64,000 nucleotides of DNA from Leptospira andrefontaineae (lineage in GTDB: Bacteria > Spirochaetota > Leptospiria > Leptospirales > Leptospiraceae), in NCBI RefSeq assembly GCF_004770105.1, contig NZ_RQEY01000019.1, positions 186,001 to 250,000 on the forward strand. The letters run 5' to 3'. Below the pieces are notes generated by a model. The model worked only from the letters and a program-made list of their open reading frames with translations, ran no database searches and was not told where the DNA came from. The position numbers were made by a program, and so were the translations under genes. How positions within the stretch are numbered: the first letter of the stretch is position 1; each line of letters starts with the position of its first letter. Positions 51,117 through 63,514 of the stretch are shown here, piece by piece.

Positions 51117-52427
51117 ATGAGGGAAATCAAAACCGTAACCGTTCTTGGCGCAAATGGGACAATGGGCGCCGGATCCGCAGCTATCGTGGCAGCTTTTGGT
51201 AAAGCAAAGGTCCATATGTTAGCCCGTGATGTTAACAAAGCTAAAGAAGGGATCGAAAAAGCTATTTCTTCCATCAAAACGGACACTATCCGTCCTAGAT
51301 TAATTCCTGGTTCTTATGACCAAGACCTGGAAAAAGCAGTCTCAGAATCCGATTGGGTTTTCGAGCTTGTTGCAGAAAGTTATGAAGTTAAAGAACCGAT
51401 CAACAAAAGGATCGCGAAAGCTCGTAAACCGGGCACTATCGTATCCACTGTTTCTTCCGGTCTTTCTATCGCTCGTCTAGCAGATGCTTTCGACGAAGAC
51501 GGTAAAAAACATTATTACGGAACTCACTTCTTCAACCCTCCGTATAAAATGATCCTTTGCGAATTGGTAACTCATGCAGGAAACGATAAGAAAGTTACTA
51601 AAAAACTAGGCGAGTATCTGGATAAAACTCTGGGACGCGCTGTAGTTTATACGAATGATACTCCAGCATTCGCAGGTAACAGGATCGGATTCCAGTTGAT
51701 CAATGAAGCTGCTATCAAAGCGGAAGAATATTCCGACAAGGGTGGTATCGCACTTATCGACGCGATCATGAGCGGATACACTGGAAGAGCAATGGCTCCT
51801 CTAGACACTGCTGACTTCGTTGGTTTAGATGTTCACAAGGCAATCGTAGACAACCTCTATGAGATGACTAAAGATGCTGCACATTCTACATTCAAACTTC
51901 CTGGTTATTTCCAAAAGTTAATCGATCGCGGTGACTTAGGAAGAAAGTCCGGACAAGGTCTTTATAAAATGACCAAAACTCCTGACGGTAAAAAGGAAAA
52001 ACTCTATTACGATATCAAAGGTGACCTGTTTGTTCCGGTACCTAAATTTGATATTCCTTTTATCAAGGAAGCAAACCGCAGGATCGGCGAAGCTGATTAT
52101 ATCGGTGCAATGAATATCGTAAAAGAAGCGAAAGGTCTGGAAGCAGATATCGCTCGTTACTTTATCGCTCGTTACGTAAGCTACTCTCTTTCCCTCGTAG
52201 GAGAAGTTGTAGATAGCAAAGAAATGACTGACCTTGCAATGGGAACCGGATTTAACTGGGCACCTGCTTCTGCATTCGTGGACTTCTTAGGCGGACCTAA
52301 GGAAACAATCAGTCTAATCACTAAAGCAAAACTTCCTGTTCCGGAAGTATTGGCAAAAGCGAAAGCGGGAAAACCTTTCTATCAATTGAAAGATATTTTA
52401 GACGCTCGTTCTCTTTTTAAAGGATAA
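51117..52427 (+). CDS. 3-hydroxyacyl-CoA dehydrogenase (FadB type)
   Basis: 436 residues. The NAD-binding turn reads [13 protein letters not shown], one residue longer than the common G-x-G-x-x-G form. [15 protein letters not shown] is the family signature, and [12 protein letters not shown] marks the second domain. It oxidises 3-hydroxyacyl-CoA to 3-ketoacyl-CoA. No enoyl-CoA hydratase domain is fused, unlike full FadB. The thiolase gene follows 18 bases downstream, giving the last two steps of a beta-oxidation round. Confidence 0.88.
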   Translation: MREIKTVTVLGANGTMGAGSAAIVAAFGKAKVHMLARDVNKAKEGIEKAISSIKTDTIRPRLIPGSYDQDLEKAVSESDWVFELVAESYEVKEPINKRIAKARKPGTIVSTVSSGLSIARLADAFDEDGKKHYYGTHFFNPPYKMILCELVTHAGNDKKVTKKLGEYLDKTLGRAVVYTNDTPAFAGNRIGFQLINEAAIKAEEYSDKGGIALIDAIMSGYTGRAMAPLDTADFVGLDVHKAIVDNLYEMTKDAAHSTFKLPGYFQKLIDRGDLGRKSGQGLYKMTKTPDGKKEKLYYDIKGDLFVPVPKFDIPFIKEANRRIGEADYIGAMNIVKEAKGLEADIARYFIARYVSYSLSLVGEVVDSKEMTDLAMGTGFNWAPASAFVDFLGGPKETISLITKAKLPVPEVLAKAKAGKPFYQLKDILDARSLFKG

Positions 52428-52445
52428 TAAGGGAGGAAAGATTAC

Positions 52446-53711
52446 ATGAAAGATGCAGTTTACGTACTCGGCGGAGAGCAAACAGACTTCCAACGTAACT
52501 GGACTAAAGAAGGAAAAACCTTCATGTCCTTGTTCAGGGAAGCCGTTCAAGACGGACTAGAAAAAGTTGGTCTTACTCCTGACGAAATCAAAAAGTTAAA
52601 CAAACAAAATCGTATCGGTGTTTTCGTTGGAAACTTCGATGCAGAACAATATGCAGTCCAAGGACACTTGGGAGCTTTCTTAACTGAAGTTGATCCTTGT
52701 TTCTTCGGAGTTCCAGGCGCTCGTTATGAAGCTGCTTGTGCTTCCGGCTCTGTTGCTCTAGATGCTGCTCAAACCAAACTTCGCTCTAAAGATTATGATG
52801 TAGCGATCGTTGTTGGTATGGAAATTATGAAGACAGTTTCTTCTTCCGTAGGTGGAGACTTCTTAGGAACAGCAGCTTATTACGACAAAGAAGCTAAGGG
52901 AGTTCAATTCCCATTCCCTAAACTTTTCGGAAAACTCGCGGACGTTCTTTTAGAGCGTTACAAGTTGGATGAAAAACGTTATATGGGAGCTCTTGCGGAA
53001 ATTTCTAGAATCAATTACGCAAACGCAAAACGTAACCCTAAAGCTCAAACTCGCTCTTGGTTCATGAATAATGAACATGCAAATTCAAGAGGCGGAGAGT
53101 TCAATATGGCAGTGGGTGGACGCCTTGCAATCACCGACTGTTCTCAAGTAACTGACGGCGCTGCGTTAGTAGTTCTTGCTAACAAGAATTACGCAGAAGA
53201 GTTCGCTAAGAAAAAAGGAACTAAACTTTCTGCTTATCCTAAGATCAAAGGATGGGGTCATAGAGTTGCTCCAATCACTTTCGAAGCAAAAGTTGCTGAA
53301 TCTAAAGGTGACAAATGGGTTCTTCCTTGGACTCGCCAAACCGTTAAAGATGCATTCGACCGTTCCGGTTTGAACACTAAGGACATCGACGTATTCGAAA
53401 CTCACGACTGTTTCACTTCTTCCGAGTATGCAGCGATCTCCGCTTTCGGGATCACTCAACCTGGTAAAGAACACGAAGCAATCGAAGACGGAGTGATCGA
53501 CTTCCACGGTAAAAAACCGATCAACCCATCCGGTGGACTTATCGGAGCGGGACACCCTGTTGGAGCTTCCGGTGTGAGAATGATGTTAGACATCTATAAA
53601 CAAGTTACCGGAACTGCAGGTGATTACCAAGTAGAAGGCGCTAAAAATGGACTGATGCTCAATATCGGAGGATCAGCAACCACCAATTACGTGTTCGTAG
53701 TCGGAAAATAA
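52446..53711 (+). CDS. acetyl-CoA acyltransferase (thiolase)
   Basis: 421 residues with GGGAGG nine bases before the ATG. Cys98 in EAACASGS is the nucleophile; [11 protein letters not shown] carries the His, and [17 protein letters not shown] the second Cys/His region. The HDCFT form is closer to SCP-x/type III thiolases than to AtoB. It cleaves 3-ketoacyl-CoA to acetyl-CoA and a shorter acyl-CoA. The operon ends with the hairpin at 53735-53759. Confidence 0.9.
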   Translation: MKDAVYVLGGEQTDFQRNWTKEGKTFMSLFREAVQDGLEKVGLTPDEIKKLNKQNRIGVFVGNFDAEQYAVQGHLGAFLTEVDPCFFGVPGARYEAACASGSVALDAAQTKLRSKDYDVAIVVGMEIMKTVSSSVGGDFLGTAAYYDKEAKGVQFPFPKLFGKLADVLLERYKLDEKRYMGALAEISRINYANAKRNPKAQTRSWFMNNEHANSRGGEFNMAVGGRLAITDCSQVTDGAALVVLANKNYAEEFAKKKGTKLSAYPKIKGWGHRVAPITFEAKVAESKGDKWVLPWTRQTVKDAFDRSGLNTKDIDVFETHDCFTSSEYAAISAFGITQPGKEHEAIEDGVIDFHGKKPINPSGGLIGAGHPVGASGVRMMLDIYKQVTGTAGDYQVEGAKNGLMLNIGGSATTNYVFVVGK

Positions 53712-53734
53712 ATTCTTTCTACAAAAAAGAATGG

Positions 53735-53759
53735 AAAAGCCCGGTATCCCCGGGCTTTT
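53735..53759 (+). terminator. Rho-independent terminator of the beta-oxidation pair
   Basis: AAAAGCCCGG (53735-53744) and CCGGGCTTTT (53750-53759) form a perfect ten-base-pair stem with a five-base loop. It lies 23 bases after the thiolase stop. The T residues are in the stem and in the CGTTTAT tail. Confidence 0.85.
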
Positions 53760-53766
53760 CGTTTAT

Positions 53767-54201
53767 ATGGGTTTACGCACGGCAAAAGATTGGAATCAAT
53801 TTTTACTTAGGTTCTTCGTAGCTCTTGGAATTTGGGAAGTTGCCTCAGTTTCCCTTCGAACTTTATTATTCTCTACTTTCTATTTTGATCCAAACTTAAA
53901 AAACTTCTTCGTTCCTATGTCCCAAGTATTTTGGATCGGACCTATCGTTGCAGACATCTTAGAAGTATTCTTCATTGGAATATTAGCATCTCTTGTTAGA
54001 CCTGCATTGCCTTATGGACTTTTAGGCGGACTGTTGACCGGGATTTGTTTTTCAATCGCTGCCTTTGTAGCTCCTGCTTTAGCGATCTCCCAATTCACCG
54101 GCGCCTTCCCAGTAAAATTGGTCTGGCTTTGGGTCTTCTACCAATCCGTTCTAAGCATATTAGCTTCTTTTGTTTTTACGTTCACAAGCGAAGAAGATTA
54201 A
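53767..54201 (+). CDS. small polytopic membrane protein, unknown function
   Basis: 144 residues from the ATG at 53767. The ATG at 53731 lies inside the terminator of the upstream operon and its 12 extra codons are the hairpin itself, so it is rejected. Four hydrophobic helices at about 15-38, 52-75, 80-103 and 115-138. No ribosome-binding site is evident, and no family is recognised. Confidence 0.6.
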   Translation: MGLRTAKDWNQFLLRFFVALGIWEVASVSLRTLLFSTFYFDPNLKNFFVPMSQVFWIGPIVADILEVFFIGILASLVRPALPYGLLGGLLTGICFSIAAFVAPALAISQFTGAFPVKLVWLWVFYQSVLSILASFVFTFTSEED

Positions 54202-54318
54202 CTGATCCCAAATCCGTTCTGAATTTCTAGAACTTCATTCCAAATCTAAAAACCCCGGGAGTAAATTTTCACTAACCTGGGTCCAATTTTCAAAAGAAAA
54301 AACCCTTTTGTTTTTTGT

Positions 54319-54831
54319 ATGAAAAAGATCCTTTTGGTCCTAATCTCACTGGTTACTTTTGGAAATCTTTCCGCAAGTCCAAAAGATCAATACGAGATCC
54401 CAAACGTTCCCCTTTATTCCTTGGATCTAGAAAGAAAAACATTATACCAAGAACTTAACCAAATACCGGAAGAAGATCTGGTTATTCTAAATTTCACTAG
54501 CTCTGACTGCCCTCCTTGCAAAGAAGAAGTCCCAAATCTATTAGAATATTCTAAAAAATGGAACGGCTCTCATCCAAAAACGAAACTACATCTTTGGATC
54601 GTGTTTGTAGGAGATGATCCAAATTCCGTTTCTAAATTAGCCAATGAGTTAGGGATCAAAAAGCAAGCTTCCTTATATTTTGATAGCTTACAAACAAGTA
54701 TGAGAATTTTAGAATTTCCAGGAACTCCTACAACCATAGTCGTTAACAAGAAAAAAGTCCTATTCAAAGAATATGGATACAACGAAGAAAACTGGTCCAA
54801 AATGATTTCCATTCTGGAAAATAGGAAATAA
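54319..54831 (+). CDS. exported thioredoxin-like protein (TlpA/ResA type)
   Basis: 170 residues with a signal peptide (ending NLSAS). The thioredoxin fold holds C64-P-P-C67 in TSSDCPPCKEEV and a cis-Pro loop in EFPGTPTTIVV. TlpA/ResA proteins reduce disulfides in the periplasm, often for cytochrome c or oxidase assembly. The next gene starts four bases after its stop. Confidence 0.85.
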   Translation: MKKILLVLISLVTFGNLSASPKDQYEIPNVPLYSLDLERKTLYQELNQIPEEDLVILNFTSSDCPPCKEEVPNLLEYSKKWNGSHPKTKLHLWIVFVGDDPNSVSKLANELGIKKQASLYFDSLQTSMRILEFPGTPTTIVVNKKKVLFKEYGYNEENWSKMISILENRK

Positions 54832-54835
54832 TCTT

Positions 54836-57124
54836 TTGAAAGTTTTTTCTGTAAAGCCGCAGCCTCGGATTGTTGGAACTCCAACAAGGATCACCTTTTT
54901 AAAATTTAATTGTATTCTCTTATTATTCTTTCTTTCCAGCACGGGAATTCTCTCTAAAGAAAATTCAGTTCAGAAAATATATATCCATAAACTCAAATTA
55001 GAGAATGGGGTTCCCAAATACTTAGAAAACAGATTTAGGAACGGGATCATCAATTCTATATTAAGAAATTTTGAAGGAAAATTCAATATTGCCGACGACG
55101 ATTCTTTGGCAGCGCTTCTAAAACAAGTAGAGTTAAATCAAAAGTTAAACTGTAGCGATGAGATCTGTATGAAACAAATCGCAGATGCAATCGACGCAGA
55201 TGAACTGATCTCCGGCACAATTTTTCCTTCAAATAAAGGTTATAAGATCAATTTAAGATCCCAAAAAAGGGATTCGGTAGCCCTAACTTATACGATCAAA
55301 ACTTCCTTTGATCTGGAATTTCCGGAATACCAAATCGATTATTATTCTTCCGAAGCGGGACGAAAACTAATCGATCCAAGGTACGCGATCAATTTTGCAG
55401 CAGCATTCCCTGGGGCAGTGGAGAAAGTAGAATTTCCCAGTTTTAAGGTCCAAGATGATAAAACCGGAGAGATCAACGTCCTAAATTTCAAAGTAGAAGA
55501 CCAAGGCGCTAAAAGTTTTATAGAAACGATCCGGCCAAAACTTTCCAAAGCGGATGATCTAGTAAAAGAAAAACTCTATGAAAAATCCATTCCAGAATAT
55601 GTAGATACATTAAACGCTTTAGAGCAGAGGCTTTCCGATAGGTCCAAAACAGAGATGTCGGATTATCTAAAAAATATTCGAGGCAAAATATCTAATTCTT
55701 ATTTTCTAATATACAAAGATAAGTTTTCCGAAATGGACTTATCCGCTCAGAAAGGTGGAGAGATCTCCTCTTTGAAAAAATTAAATGAAGATTATAAGGA
55801 TCTCAAAAAAGATTACACTTCTAAAACACCTTCTTCTTTCCGATTGCCTGAATTTGAAAAAGCATTGGATGATCGGATAGAAAAACTGAATTTTCTGATT
55901 TTCGGTCTCCAAGAGAAAGAAGGAGATAGACTTTATGCGGATTTTGATTTCACAGGTGCAATCTTAAATTATAGATCCGTTCGCAGCGAACTTATCAAAT
56001 TAAGATCAGGACCGGAATCTTCCGCATTAAGATCAAGAGTAGAAAGAAAGATCCTTACTTCCGAAACTACTGGAAGATCTTATTTACAAAGTAAACTTTC
56101 AGGATCATATCAAAGTTTAGAAAAATCATTTTTGGCAGAAGCCTTAGAATCGGACCCGGATCGTAAGAAAAATTATATAGAGAAGATAGGAGAAGGTTTC
56201 AAACAGATTCTAGAAATTTTAGCAAGATCAGAATTCGTTTCGGAAGAACAGATAAAGTATTTCAATCATTTCCGTACCAAGGCCGCTCCTCAAGTCGGTA
56301 AAAATTTATTCGATCAGGAAAGAGCGGACCTTCTTCTTCATGAAGGAATAGATAAAAAATCCAGAACCCAAGTGGACACATGTATCAAGTTAGGAGCCAA
56401 TCCAAATTCTATACATTCAGATTCGGGTAAAAACGCTGCACAAAGATTAGCTGAAAACGATACGATCCTGATCAGTCCCGACTCTTTAAAAATTTTGAGA
56501 AGTTCCATCAAAACCGATTCAAATTTGGATTCGGATTTTTTCGAATCCGTTCGCCAAAGGAAAATAGAAGATATCAATCGATTTGTGTTAAGAGGTTCGG
56601 ATCCAAACACAAAAGATTATTTGGATAATACTCCTCTACATAAGTCGGCAGGTTTCGGATATTATGAAATATCTTCCTTTCTTTTACAAATAGGAGCTGA
56701 GCTGAATTCTAAAAACGGAGAAGGAGAAACTCCGCTTCATAGAGCTGTTCTTCATGGTTTCTATGAGTTATGCACTTTGTTTTTAAGATCTGGAGCTGAT
56801 CCAAATGCTACTCGAAATGATGGAATGACTCCTTTACATTTATCTGTTCAATTTCCTGATATTACTCGATTACTTCTACAAAGAGGATCGGACTTGAATA
56901 TGAAGAACGACGAGGGTTGGACGCCTGTTCATAAAGCTGCCGAAAGTGGAGATCCGGAATCCTTAAAACTATTGATCCAAGCCGGCGCGAGAGTTAACGA
57001 AAAAGATAATATTGGTTGGACTCCTATGGATTGGGCAGTCCAAAAGAATCGGTACGAGAACCCGAATATAGTAAAAATACTTAAAAAAGCAGGGGCGGAA
57101 TGCCAGGTAAACTGTGTGGAGTGA
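54836..57124 (+). CDS. exported ankyrin-repeat protein
   Basis: 762 residues with a TTG start (54836-54838); no ATG is found in the first 110 residues. A signal or anchor helix lies at about 21-41. The next 460 residues are helical and charged, with an early part like a nucleotide-free LpoB/CsgG-type domain (for example DAIDADELISGTIF). At least five ankyrin repeats cover about 575-755 (D-N-T-P-L-H-K-S-A, G-E-T-P-L-H-R-A-V, G-M-T-P-L-H-L-S-V, G-W-T-P-V-H-K-A-A, G-W-T-P-M-D-W-A-V). Likely a periplasmic protein-protein scaffold. Confidence 0.8.
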   Translation: MKVFSVKPQPRIVGTPTRITFLKFNCILLLFFLSSTGILSKENSVQKIYIHKLKLENGVPKYLENRFRNGIINSILRNFEGKFNIADDDSLAALLKQVELNQKLNCSDEICMKQIADAIDADELISGTIFPSNKGYKINLRSQKRDSVALTYTIKTSFDLEFPEYQIDYYSSEAGRKLIDPRYAINFAAAFPGAVEKVEFPSFKVQDDKTGEINVLNFKVEDQGAKSFIETIRPKLSKADDLVKEKLYEKSIPEYVDTLNALEQRLSDRSKTEMSDYLKNIRGKISNSYFLIYKDKFSEMDLSAQKGGEISSLKKLNEDYKDLKKDYTSKTPSSFRLPEFEKALDDRIEKLNFLIFGLQEKEGDRLYADFDFTGAILNYRSVRSELIKLRSGPESSALRSRVERKILTSETTGRSYLQSKLSGSYQSLEKSFLAEALESDPDRKKNYIEKIGEGFKQILEILARSEFVSEEQIKYFNHFRTKAAPQVGKNLFDQERADLLLHEGIDKKSRTQVDTCIKLGANPNSIHSDSGKNAAQRLAENDTILISPDSLKILRSSIKTDSNLDSDFFESVRQRKIEDINRFVLRGSDPNTKDYLDNTPLHKSAGFGYYEISSFLLQIGAELNSKNGEGETPLHRAVLHGFYELCTLFLRSGADPNATRNDGMTPLHLSVQFPDITRLLLQRGSDLNMKNDEGWTPVHKAAESGDPESLKLLIQAGARVNEKDNIGWTPMDWAVQKNRYENPNIVKILKKAGAECQVNCVE

Positions 57125-57153
57125 CCTGGCTTATCTTTTTCTAAATCATGTTC

Positions 57154-58503
57154 CTAATTTGGAAAATTCTTCCGAACTGCTTCTTTTGAAAGATTACCTT
57201 CCTTATCGGTTCTGATCAATAATGCATCTATGTAGAGCGCAGGCTTTCCTTTTGTATAAGCTACTATGATAAATCCATCCGAAACATTTACGATACGGTG
57301 AGCCAAATAAAGTCTTTTGGTTTGTTTTTTCTCCCAAATCTTTTTTCCTTCGACGGAAAATTTTACTAAACGTAAAGGACCTTCCCCATCCGCAGAAAGT
57401 GCCATAAAATCTTTTTCGGGAGTTTCTATAATATCGGTTAAGAATCCAAGTCCTTCTATTTTATGGACTGTTTCCCAGATTACATCTCCATTTTGATTCA
57501 ACTTCATAAGCCAGGTCTGAGTGTTTCTTGGACTTGGAGTTACTGCCCCAGCTAGAAGCAGATTCCCGTCTGAAACAGGAATGATCCTAGAAGCCCATTC
57601 TTCTATTCCTGATTTACCGTACTGCTTTTTCCAAACAGGTTTCCCGTCTTCATCAATCTTATGAAGGATTACATCTTTCTGGGATTCCTTTCCCGAATGG
57701 ATGCTTGTATTCTCCGCTAGGATTACCCCTCCATCAGAAAATCCTAAACTAGTTTCAGGGAAATTTTTGATATCCTTTAGTTGTTTTATAAACTTAAGAT
57801 CTCCATCTTTAGAGAACCGAACGAATAGATATGCAGTCTCGATCGTACTAGAGACTCTAGTGATATTACCTTCGACAGTTTCTTTTTCGATCCTAGATTG
57901 AACAGAAACAATAGCGGTCCATTTTCCATTGGATAATTCATGTAGATGATAAACCGCTACGTCTGTTTCTCCACAGAATGAATCACAAAAATCTTTCGGT
58001 AGAATATATTTGTCCCAAACTAGTTTACCTTCAGAATCGTATTTCATAAACGCGAGCTGTTTTTTCTCAACGGAACCCATAGTTCCCATCGTAACGAATC
58101 CACCGTCTGATGTTTCGCGAGTGAGTTTAGATAACACACTTTCATGATTCAAAACGAATTGAGTATATCCGCCCAGGTCGATCGGTTTGCCAGTAAACAA
58201 GTATCTCCACCAGACAGGATTTCCGTTTCCGTCGATCTTTGTTGCCCAAGCATTAGAATATTTTCTTTTTTCTGCGAGCGAATTTGTATCGAGTCTGCTG
58301 CAATCATTTGCAGATCCAATAATAACAGAACTGCCGTCTTTCAATATCACGAAGTGACCCGGTAGATCTTCCGGACAATCTTTGGCGACCATACCGTTAT
58401 ATTGTTCTCCACCGATAATCGTCTGCCAAAGGTTTGCAGTCTGAGACCATGTAGGAAATGAGAGGAAGGATAATAAAATTGTTAAGAATAAGTATCGTTT
58501 CAT
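57154..58503 (-). CDS. exported beta-propeller-like protein
   Basis: 449 residues from the ATG at 58503; 58524 would add seven residues before the signal peptide (ending TWSQ). Five copies of a K-x-D/N-x-x-G-x-x-x-W unit are spaced through the protein (K-I-D-G-N-G-N-P-V-W, K-Y-D-S-E-G-K-L-V-W, K-I-D-E-D-G-K-P-V-W, K-L-N-Q-N-G-D-V-I-W, K-F-S-V-E-G-K-K-I-W), like blades of a PQQ/YVTN-type propeller. No catalytic residues evident. Confidence 0.75.
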   Translation of the reverse strand: MKRYLFLTILLSFLSFPTWSQTANLWQTIIGGEQYNGMVAKDCPEDLPGHFVILKDGSSVIIGSANDCSRLDTNSLAEKRKYSNAWATKIDGNGNPVWWRYLFTGKPIDLGGYTQFVLNHESVLSKLTRETSDGGFVTMGTMGSVEKKQLAFMKYDSEGKLVWDKYILPKDFCDSFCGETDVAVYHLHELSNGKWTAIVSVQSRIEKETVEGNITRVSSTIETAYLFVRFSKDGDLKFIKQLKDIKNFPETSLGFSDGGVILAENTSIHSGKESQKDVILHKIDEDGKPVWKKQYGKSGIEEWASRIIPVSDGNLLLAGAVTPSPRNTQTWLMKLNQNGDVIWETVHKIEGLGFLTDIIETPEKDFMALSADGEGPLRLVKFSVEGKKIWEKKQTKRLYLAHRIVNVSDGFIIVAYTKGKPALYIDALLIRTDKEGNLSKEAVRKNFPN

Positions 58504-58605
58504 GTGGAGTCCAAAAGGAAGCAAACGATGGAGAATTTTTAGATTTTGTAAAGAATTTATTGCTTCAATTGGAATTCCTATATATCCCCCAGGTTACAGA
58601 TCTAT

Positions 58606-59403
58606 TTAAGCTTCCGGAATACTTTTGGAATATTCTTCCGGACTTTTACCCACCATTCGTTTGAAATCTTTTATAAAATGTGCCTGATCAAAATATCCGA
58701 GTTCCAATGCTAATTCGACCCAGTCAGTATCTTTGGTAATCCGATCTAAAATCTCAAACATTCTGTAACGATTGATCACCCATTTAGGACCGACTCCCAC
58801 ATATTGATTGAAGATACGTTGTAAAGATCGTTTATTCATTCCGGAAAGTCGGACCATATCCTCTACTTTCAAGATAGATCTATCGTTAGAAACTTTTTCG
58901 GTTAGTTCATTGACCCAGCTGATTGTTTCATCTTCTTCAGGAAGTCTTTCGTATAAAAAATTTTCTGCAAATTGTACTAGATCGGATTCGGAATCTAATT
59001 CGAATACTTCTCGTTCCAATGGCTCGGTTGGAATTCCAAAAACTTGTTCTATTCGAATTGTTTTGTCTGTTATCTCTGATAATGATCTTTTGTAAAATGG
59101 GTAGAATGCGCCGGGTTTAAACTTGATCCCGAACACACGACCTTCTCCTTCTAACCTTTGTGAGAATCTGCCGCTAACCACTCCGAAAATTTTGGTATTC
59201 TCTTTTTCAAAAACCAAATGAACGGATGGGTGTGGAAGATTTTCTTGGACCATAGGTCCTGCTTCTCTCATGTCCCATCGAACAGACCAATAATGTTCCA
59301 CGAAAAAACTTAAGTCCTGAGAAGGAGCACTTCTAGTTAAACTCCAATTCTCTCCCGTAATGGATTTGATGATCCCTCTAGGTTTGTTTAAGTCTGTTTT
59401 CAA
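58606..59403 (-). CDS. AraC-family transcriptional regulator
   Basis: 265 residues with a TTG start (59401-59403). The N-terminal DUF6597-like domain includes HPSVHLVFE and GRVFGIKFKPGAFYP. The C-terminal AraC domain (about 175-262) has both helix-turn-helix units (MNKRSLQRIFNQYVG, then ALELGYFDQAHFIKDFKRMVG). It diverges from the SRPBCC gene and probably controls it or itself. Confidence 0.88.
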   Translation of the reverse strand: MKTDLNKPRGIIKSITGENWSLTRSAPSQDLSFFVEHYWSVRWDMREAGPMVQENLPHPSVHLVFEKENTKIFGVVSGRFSQRLEGEGRVFGIKFKPGAFYPFYKRSLSEITDKTIRIEQVFGIPTEPLEREVFELDSESDLVQFAENFLYERLPEEDETISWVNELTEKVSNDRSILKVEDMVRLSGMNKRSLQRIFNQYVGVGPKWVINRYRMFEILDRITKDTDWVELALELGYFDQAHFIKDFKRMVGKSPEEYSKSIPEA

Positions 59404-59538
59404 GATCGGACCCTGGATTTATTTCTTTCAAATTCTCCCTATTTGTCGCGTTTTTACAATCTTTTTGTTTAGTGCTCTGTTATTCTTCTTCATACAAAAA
59501 CGAAGAGAAGATCGATCGGATCGAACTCAGGAGACATT

Positions 59539-60000
59539 ATGGAAATCAAATCTGAAATTTATATAGCAGCAAAACCTGAACTAGTTTGGAACATTTTAGT
59601 TTCTAAGGAAGAAAGTAGCAAAATTTTTCACGGGTGCGGGATCGAATCCGATTTCAAAACAGGAAGTAATTACGCTTATATAGGACCTGGCCCTTCAGGA
59701 GACAAAACAGTTCATGTAGAAGGAAAAATTCTGGAAATTATTCCGAATAAAATCCTATCAATGACTCTTTTGGTCGGCTCCGTATATGGAGAACATTACA
59801 AAAACTTTGAGTCCAGGACGGTCTATACTTTAGAACCTTATGGTAAGTTAACCAGGTTAAAATTAGTGAACGATCAAATTAAAGAAGGAGACCCATCTTA
59901 TGAGCGTTCTGCAGATGGGGGATGGGCGAGAGTTTTATCATCTATTAAAAGTTTAGCGGAAACAGGAAAACCTTTAGAGCTTCCAATGGGAGAAGATTGA
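59539..60000 (+). CDS. SRPBCC (AHSA1-type) domain protein
   Basis: 153 residues with AGGAG six bases before the ATG. It begins E-I-K-S-E-I-Y-I-A-A-K-P-E-L-V-W-N-I-L-V, the usual SRPBCC strand and helix, and ends with a long C-terminal helix (ADGGWARVLSSIKSLAE) that closes a hydrophobic pocket. The ligand is unknown. It diverges from the AraC gene across 135 bases. Confidence 0.82.
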   Translation: MEIKSEIYIAAKPELVWNILVSKEESSKIFHGCGIESDFKTGSNYAYIGPGPSGDKTVHVEGKILEIIPNKILSMTLLVGSVYGEHYKNFESRTVYTLEPYGKLTRLKLVNDQIKEGDPSYERSADGGWARVLSSIKSLAETGKPLELPMGED

Positions 60001-60038
60001 TAATCTAAGTTTTGAGCAAGATGATAGAAATGGAGAAT

Positions 60039-61487
<1,449 letters not shown>

Positions 61488-61491
<4 letters not shown>

Positions 61492-62888
61492 TTTCTAGAT
61501 CCGACCAATTCCTTCAATGAAGGATAAATTCCGCCGAAAGCCCCATTGGACATCGCTAGGATCAGGATTTTATCCTTCTCGAATTGGGGAAGGATTTTCC
61601 GAACTTTCTGGACCAGATCCTTAGGGTCCTTGCAGTAAAATGGAAGGGTGCCAGAATGTTTTGGAAGTTTCAAGATCAGCTTTTTCACGTCCAGACGGCT
61701 ATCCTTAGCAACCTTTTTCAGATTATAAATTTCAGTAATCATGGTCACTGCGGAACCCTTAAAGGCAAAAGAATATTCCTTTTGGAAAACGTTTCGGTGA
61801 GAAGTAGCACTTCTAGGCTCAAACAAGCTGATAATTTTAAAACCTGGAAATCTTTGCTTAACAGAGCGGATCGTTTCTTCAACTGCCACAGGATGGTGTG
61901 CAAAATCCTCGATCAGAATACTTCTGGCGGAATCGAATAAGATCTCTTGTCTACGTTTTACACCAGGGAAGGATTCCAACGCATCTAATAACTTTTCTTT
62001 TGCCTTAGGAATATTTTCTTTTTTTAATATCTCTTCGCAAACCCTTAGGGCAACTTCTGCGTTTCTATAATTATGATTTCCGAAAAATCCAGGGCGAAGA
62101 AGTCTTTGGCCTGAGTATAATTCTCCCTTCTTCCGAGTGAGAATTGAATCCTTTTTATTAAATTCAAACGCTTCTGATTTAATGAATTTGGAAGCTTCTC
62201 CACAAATCCTTTTTAGATTAGCAGCACCTGCCCAATAATAAACTTTTCCGTTACCAGGCACAAGTCTCAATAATCGAGAGAACATTGTTTCGATTTCGCC
62301 TATATCTTTGAAAATATCTGCATGATCAAAATCTAATGCGTTCAATACTGCATAAGTAGGTCTATAATGTAAAAACTTAGATGCCTTATCGAAGAATGCA
62401 GTATCATACTCATCACCTTCGATTACGAAATAATTTCCGTCAGTAAATTCGAAACCCGGAAATCCATCCTTACGAATTCCACCTACGAATAACCCCGGAT
62501 TCAATCCTGTCTCTTTCAGTAAGTGGTGGATCAAAAATGTAGTCGTGGTCTTGCCGTGAGTTCCTGCAACGACTACGACTTTTTTTCCGGCAAGAATATA
62601 TCTCTCTAAAGCAGCGGACATGGAAACATATTCCAATCCCGAATTAAGGACTTCTTCTACTTCCGGATTTCCTCTTGAGGTTGCGTTCCCTACTACGATC
62701 AGATCCTTGTTTTTAACCCTCTCTGCATCAAAACCTTCCGAGTAAGGAATTCCCCACTCTTTCAATTTGTCAGACATGGGAGGGTACACTCCAGCATCGG
62801 AGCCGGAAACTTCATGACCTAGACTTCTTAACATAGAAGCAAGGTTCCCCATTGCTATTCCGCCTATCCCTATCAGATGGATTTTCAA
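61488..62888 (-). CDS. mpl: UDP-N-acetylmuramate:L-Ala-gamma-D-Glu-mDAP ligase
   Basis: 466 residues with a TTG start overlapping the previous stop by four bases (TTGA at 62885-62888). The Rossmann start [17 protein letters not shown] and the ATP loop AGTHGKTTT place it in the Mur ligase family. Blocks such as [22 protein letters not shown] are those of Mpl rather than MurC, which uses L-Ala. It reattaches recycled tripeptide to UDP-MurNAc. Confidence 0.88.
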
Positions 62889-63514
62889 TTTAATAAGGTC
62901 CTAATGATATTATAAATGAATACAAAGAATAAAGAAATACTCAAAAGATAAGCACTTCCAAAAAGAAAGAATATTAGAATTTCCTTAGAGTCTACTCCGC
63001 TTACTCTTTTCATTCCAATATAGGAAAGATAAACAGAATACAAAAATGAAATTCCTATCAGTCCCAAATTGATCGGACTTGGAAGGATCCAAAACACGGA
63101 AGAAGCAGAGAAGGCCAAAAATGCGAGAGTCAAAACATCCGCTGCCGGATAATTCTCCCCTTTTGTACGATCCACTTTTCTATAAAATACCCGTACCACA
63201 TCATACTGAGAAACTACAAAAAGTAAAACAGGATAGATGATAAGAGATGTTATGACTCCAGAGAACGGATTAAAATCTACCTCATCTCCGAAAACCAAAT
63301 CTAAAATTATTTTAATCAGATTACCTGCAATTTTGGAGATTGGGGCAAGCACCCAAAGTGCATAATGTAATCTTAATAATTCTTTTCTACCTATGGAAGC
63401 ATTTCTAAGATACAGATCAAAAGCTTCCGTAGGAGCTCTGAAAATTTTCTCTAAGAGTGAAAGTTTGGACTTTTCTACTTCCGTGAGTTCCGAGTTCGGT
63501 GTGATCAAAAACAT
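62885..63514 (-). CDS. Yip1-domain membrane protein
   Basis: 209 residues with five hydrophobic helices (about 50-72, 85-110, 130-145, 148-168, 182-205). An N-terminal soluble stretch includes L-L-E-K-I-F-R-A-P, and the overall pattern resembles bacterial Yip1 proteins of unknown role. Its ATG overlaps the upstream stop by one base (TAATG) and its stop overlaps the mpl start by four. Confidence 0.65.
   Translation of the reverse strand: MFLITPNSELTEVEKSKLSLLEKIFRAPTEAFDLYLRNASIGRKELLRLHYALWVLAPISKIAGNLIKIILDLVFGDEVDFNPFSGVITSLIIYPVLLFVVSQYDVVRVFYRKVDRTKGENYPAADVLTLAFLAFSASSVFWILPSPINLGLIGISFLYSVYLSYIGMKRVSGVDSKEILIFFLFGSAYLLSISLFFVFIYNIIRTLLN

Noticed and set aside
53731..53766. Upstream ATG giving 12 extra residues to the 53767 membrane protein
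   Set aside because: These codons are the terminator hairpin of the previous operon.
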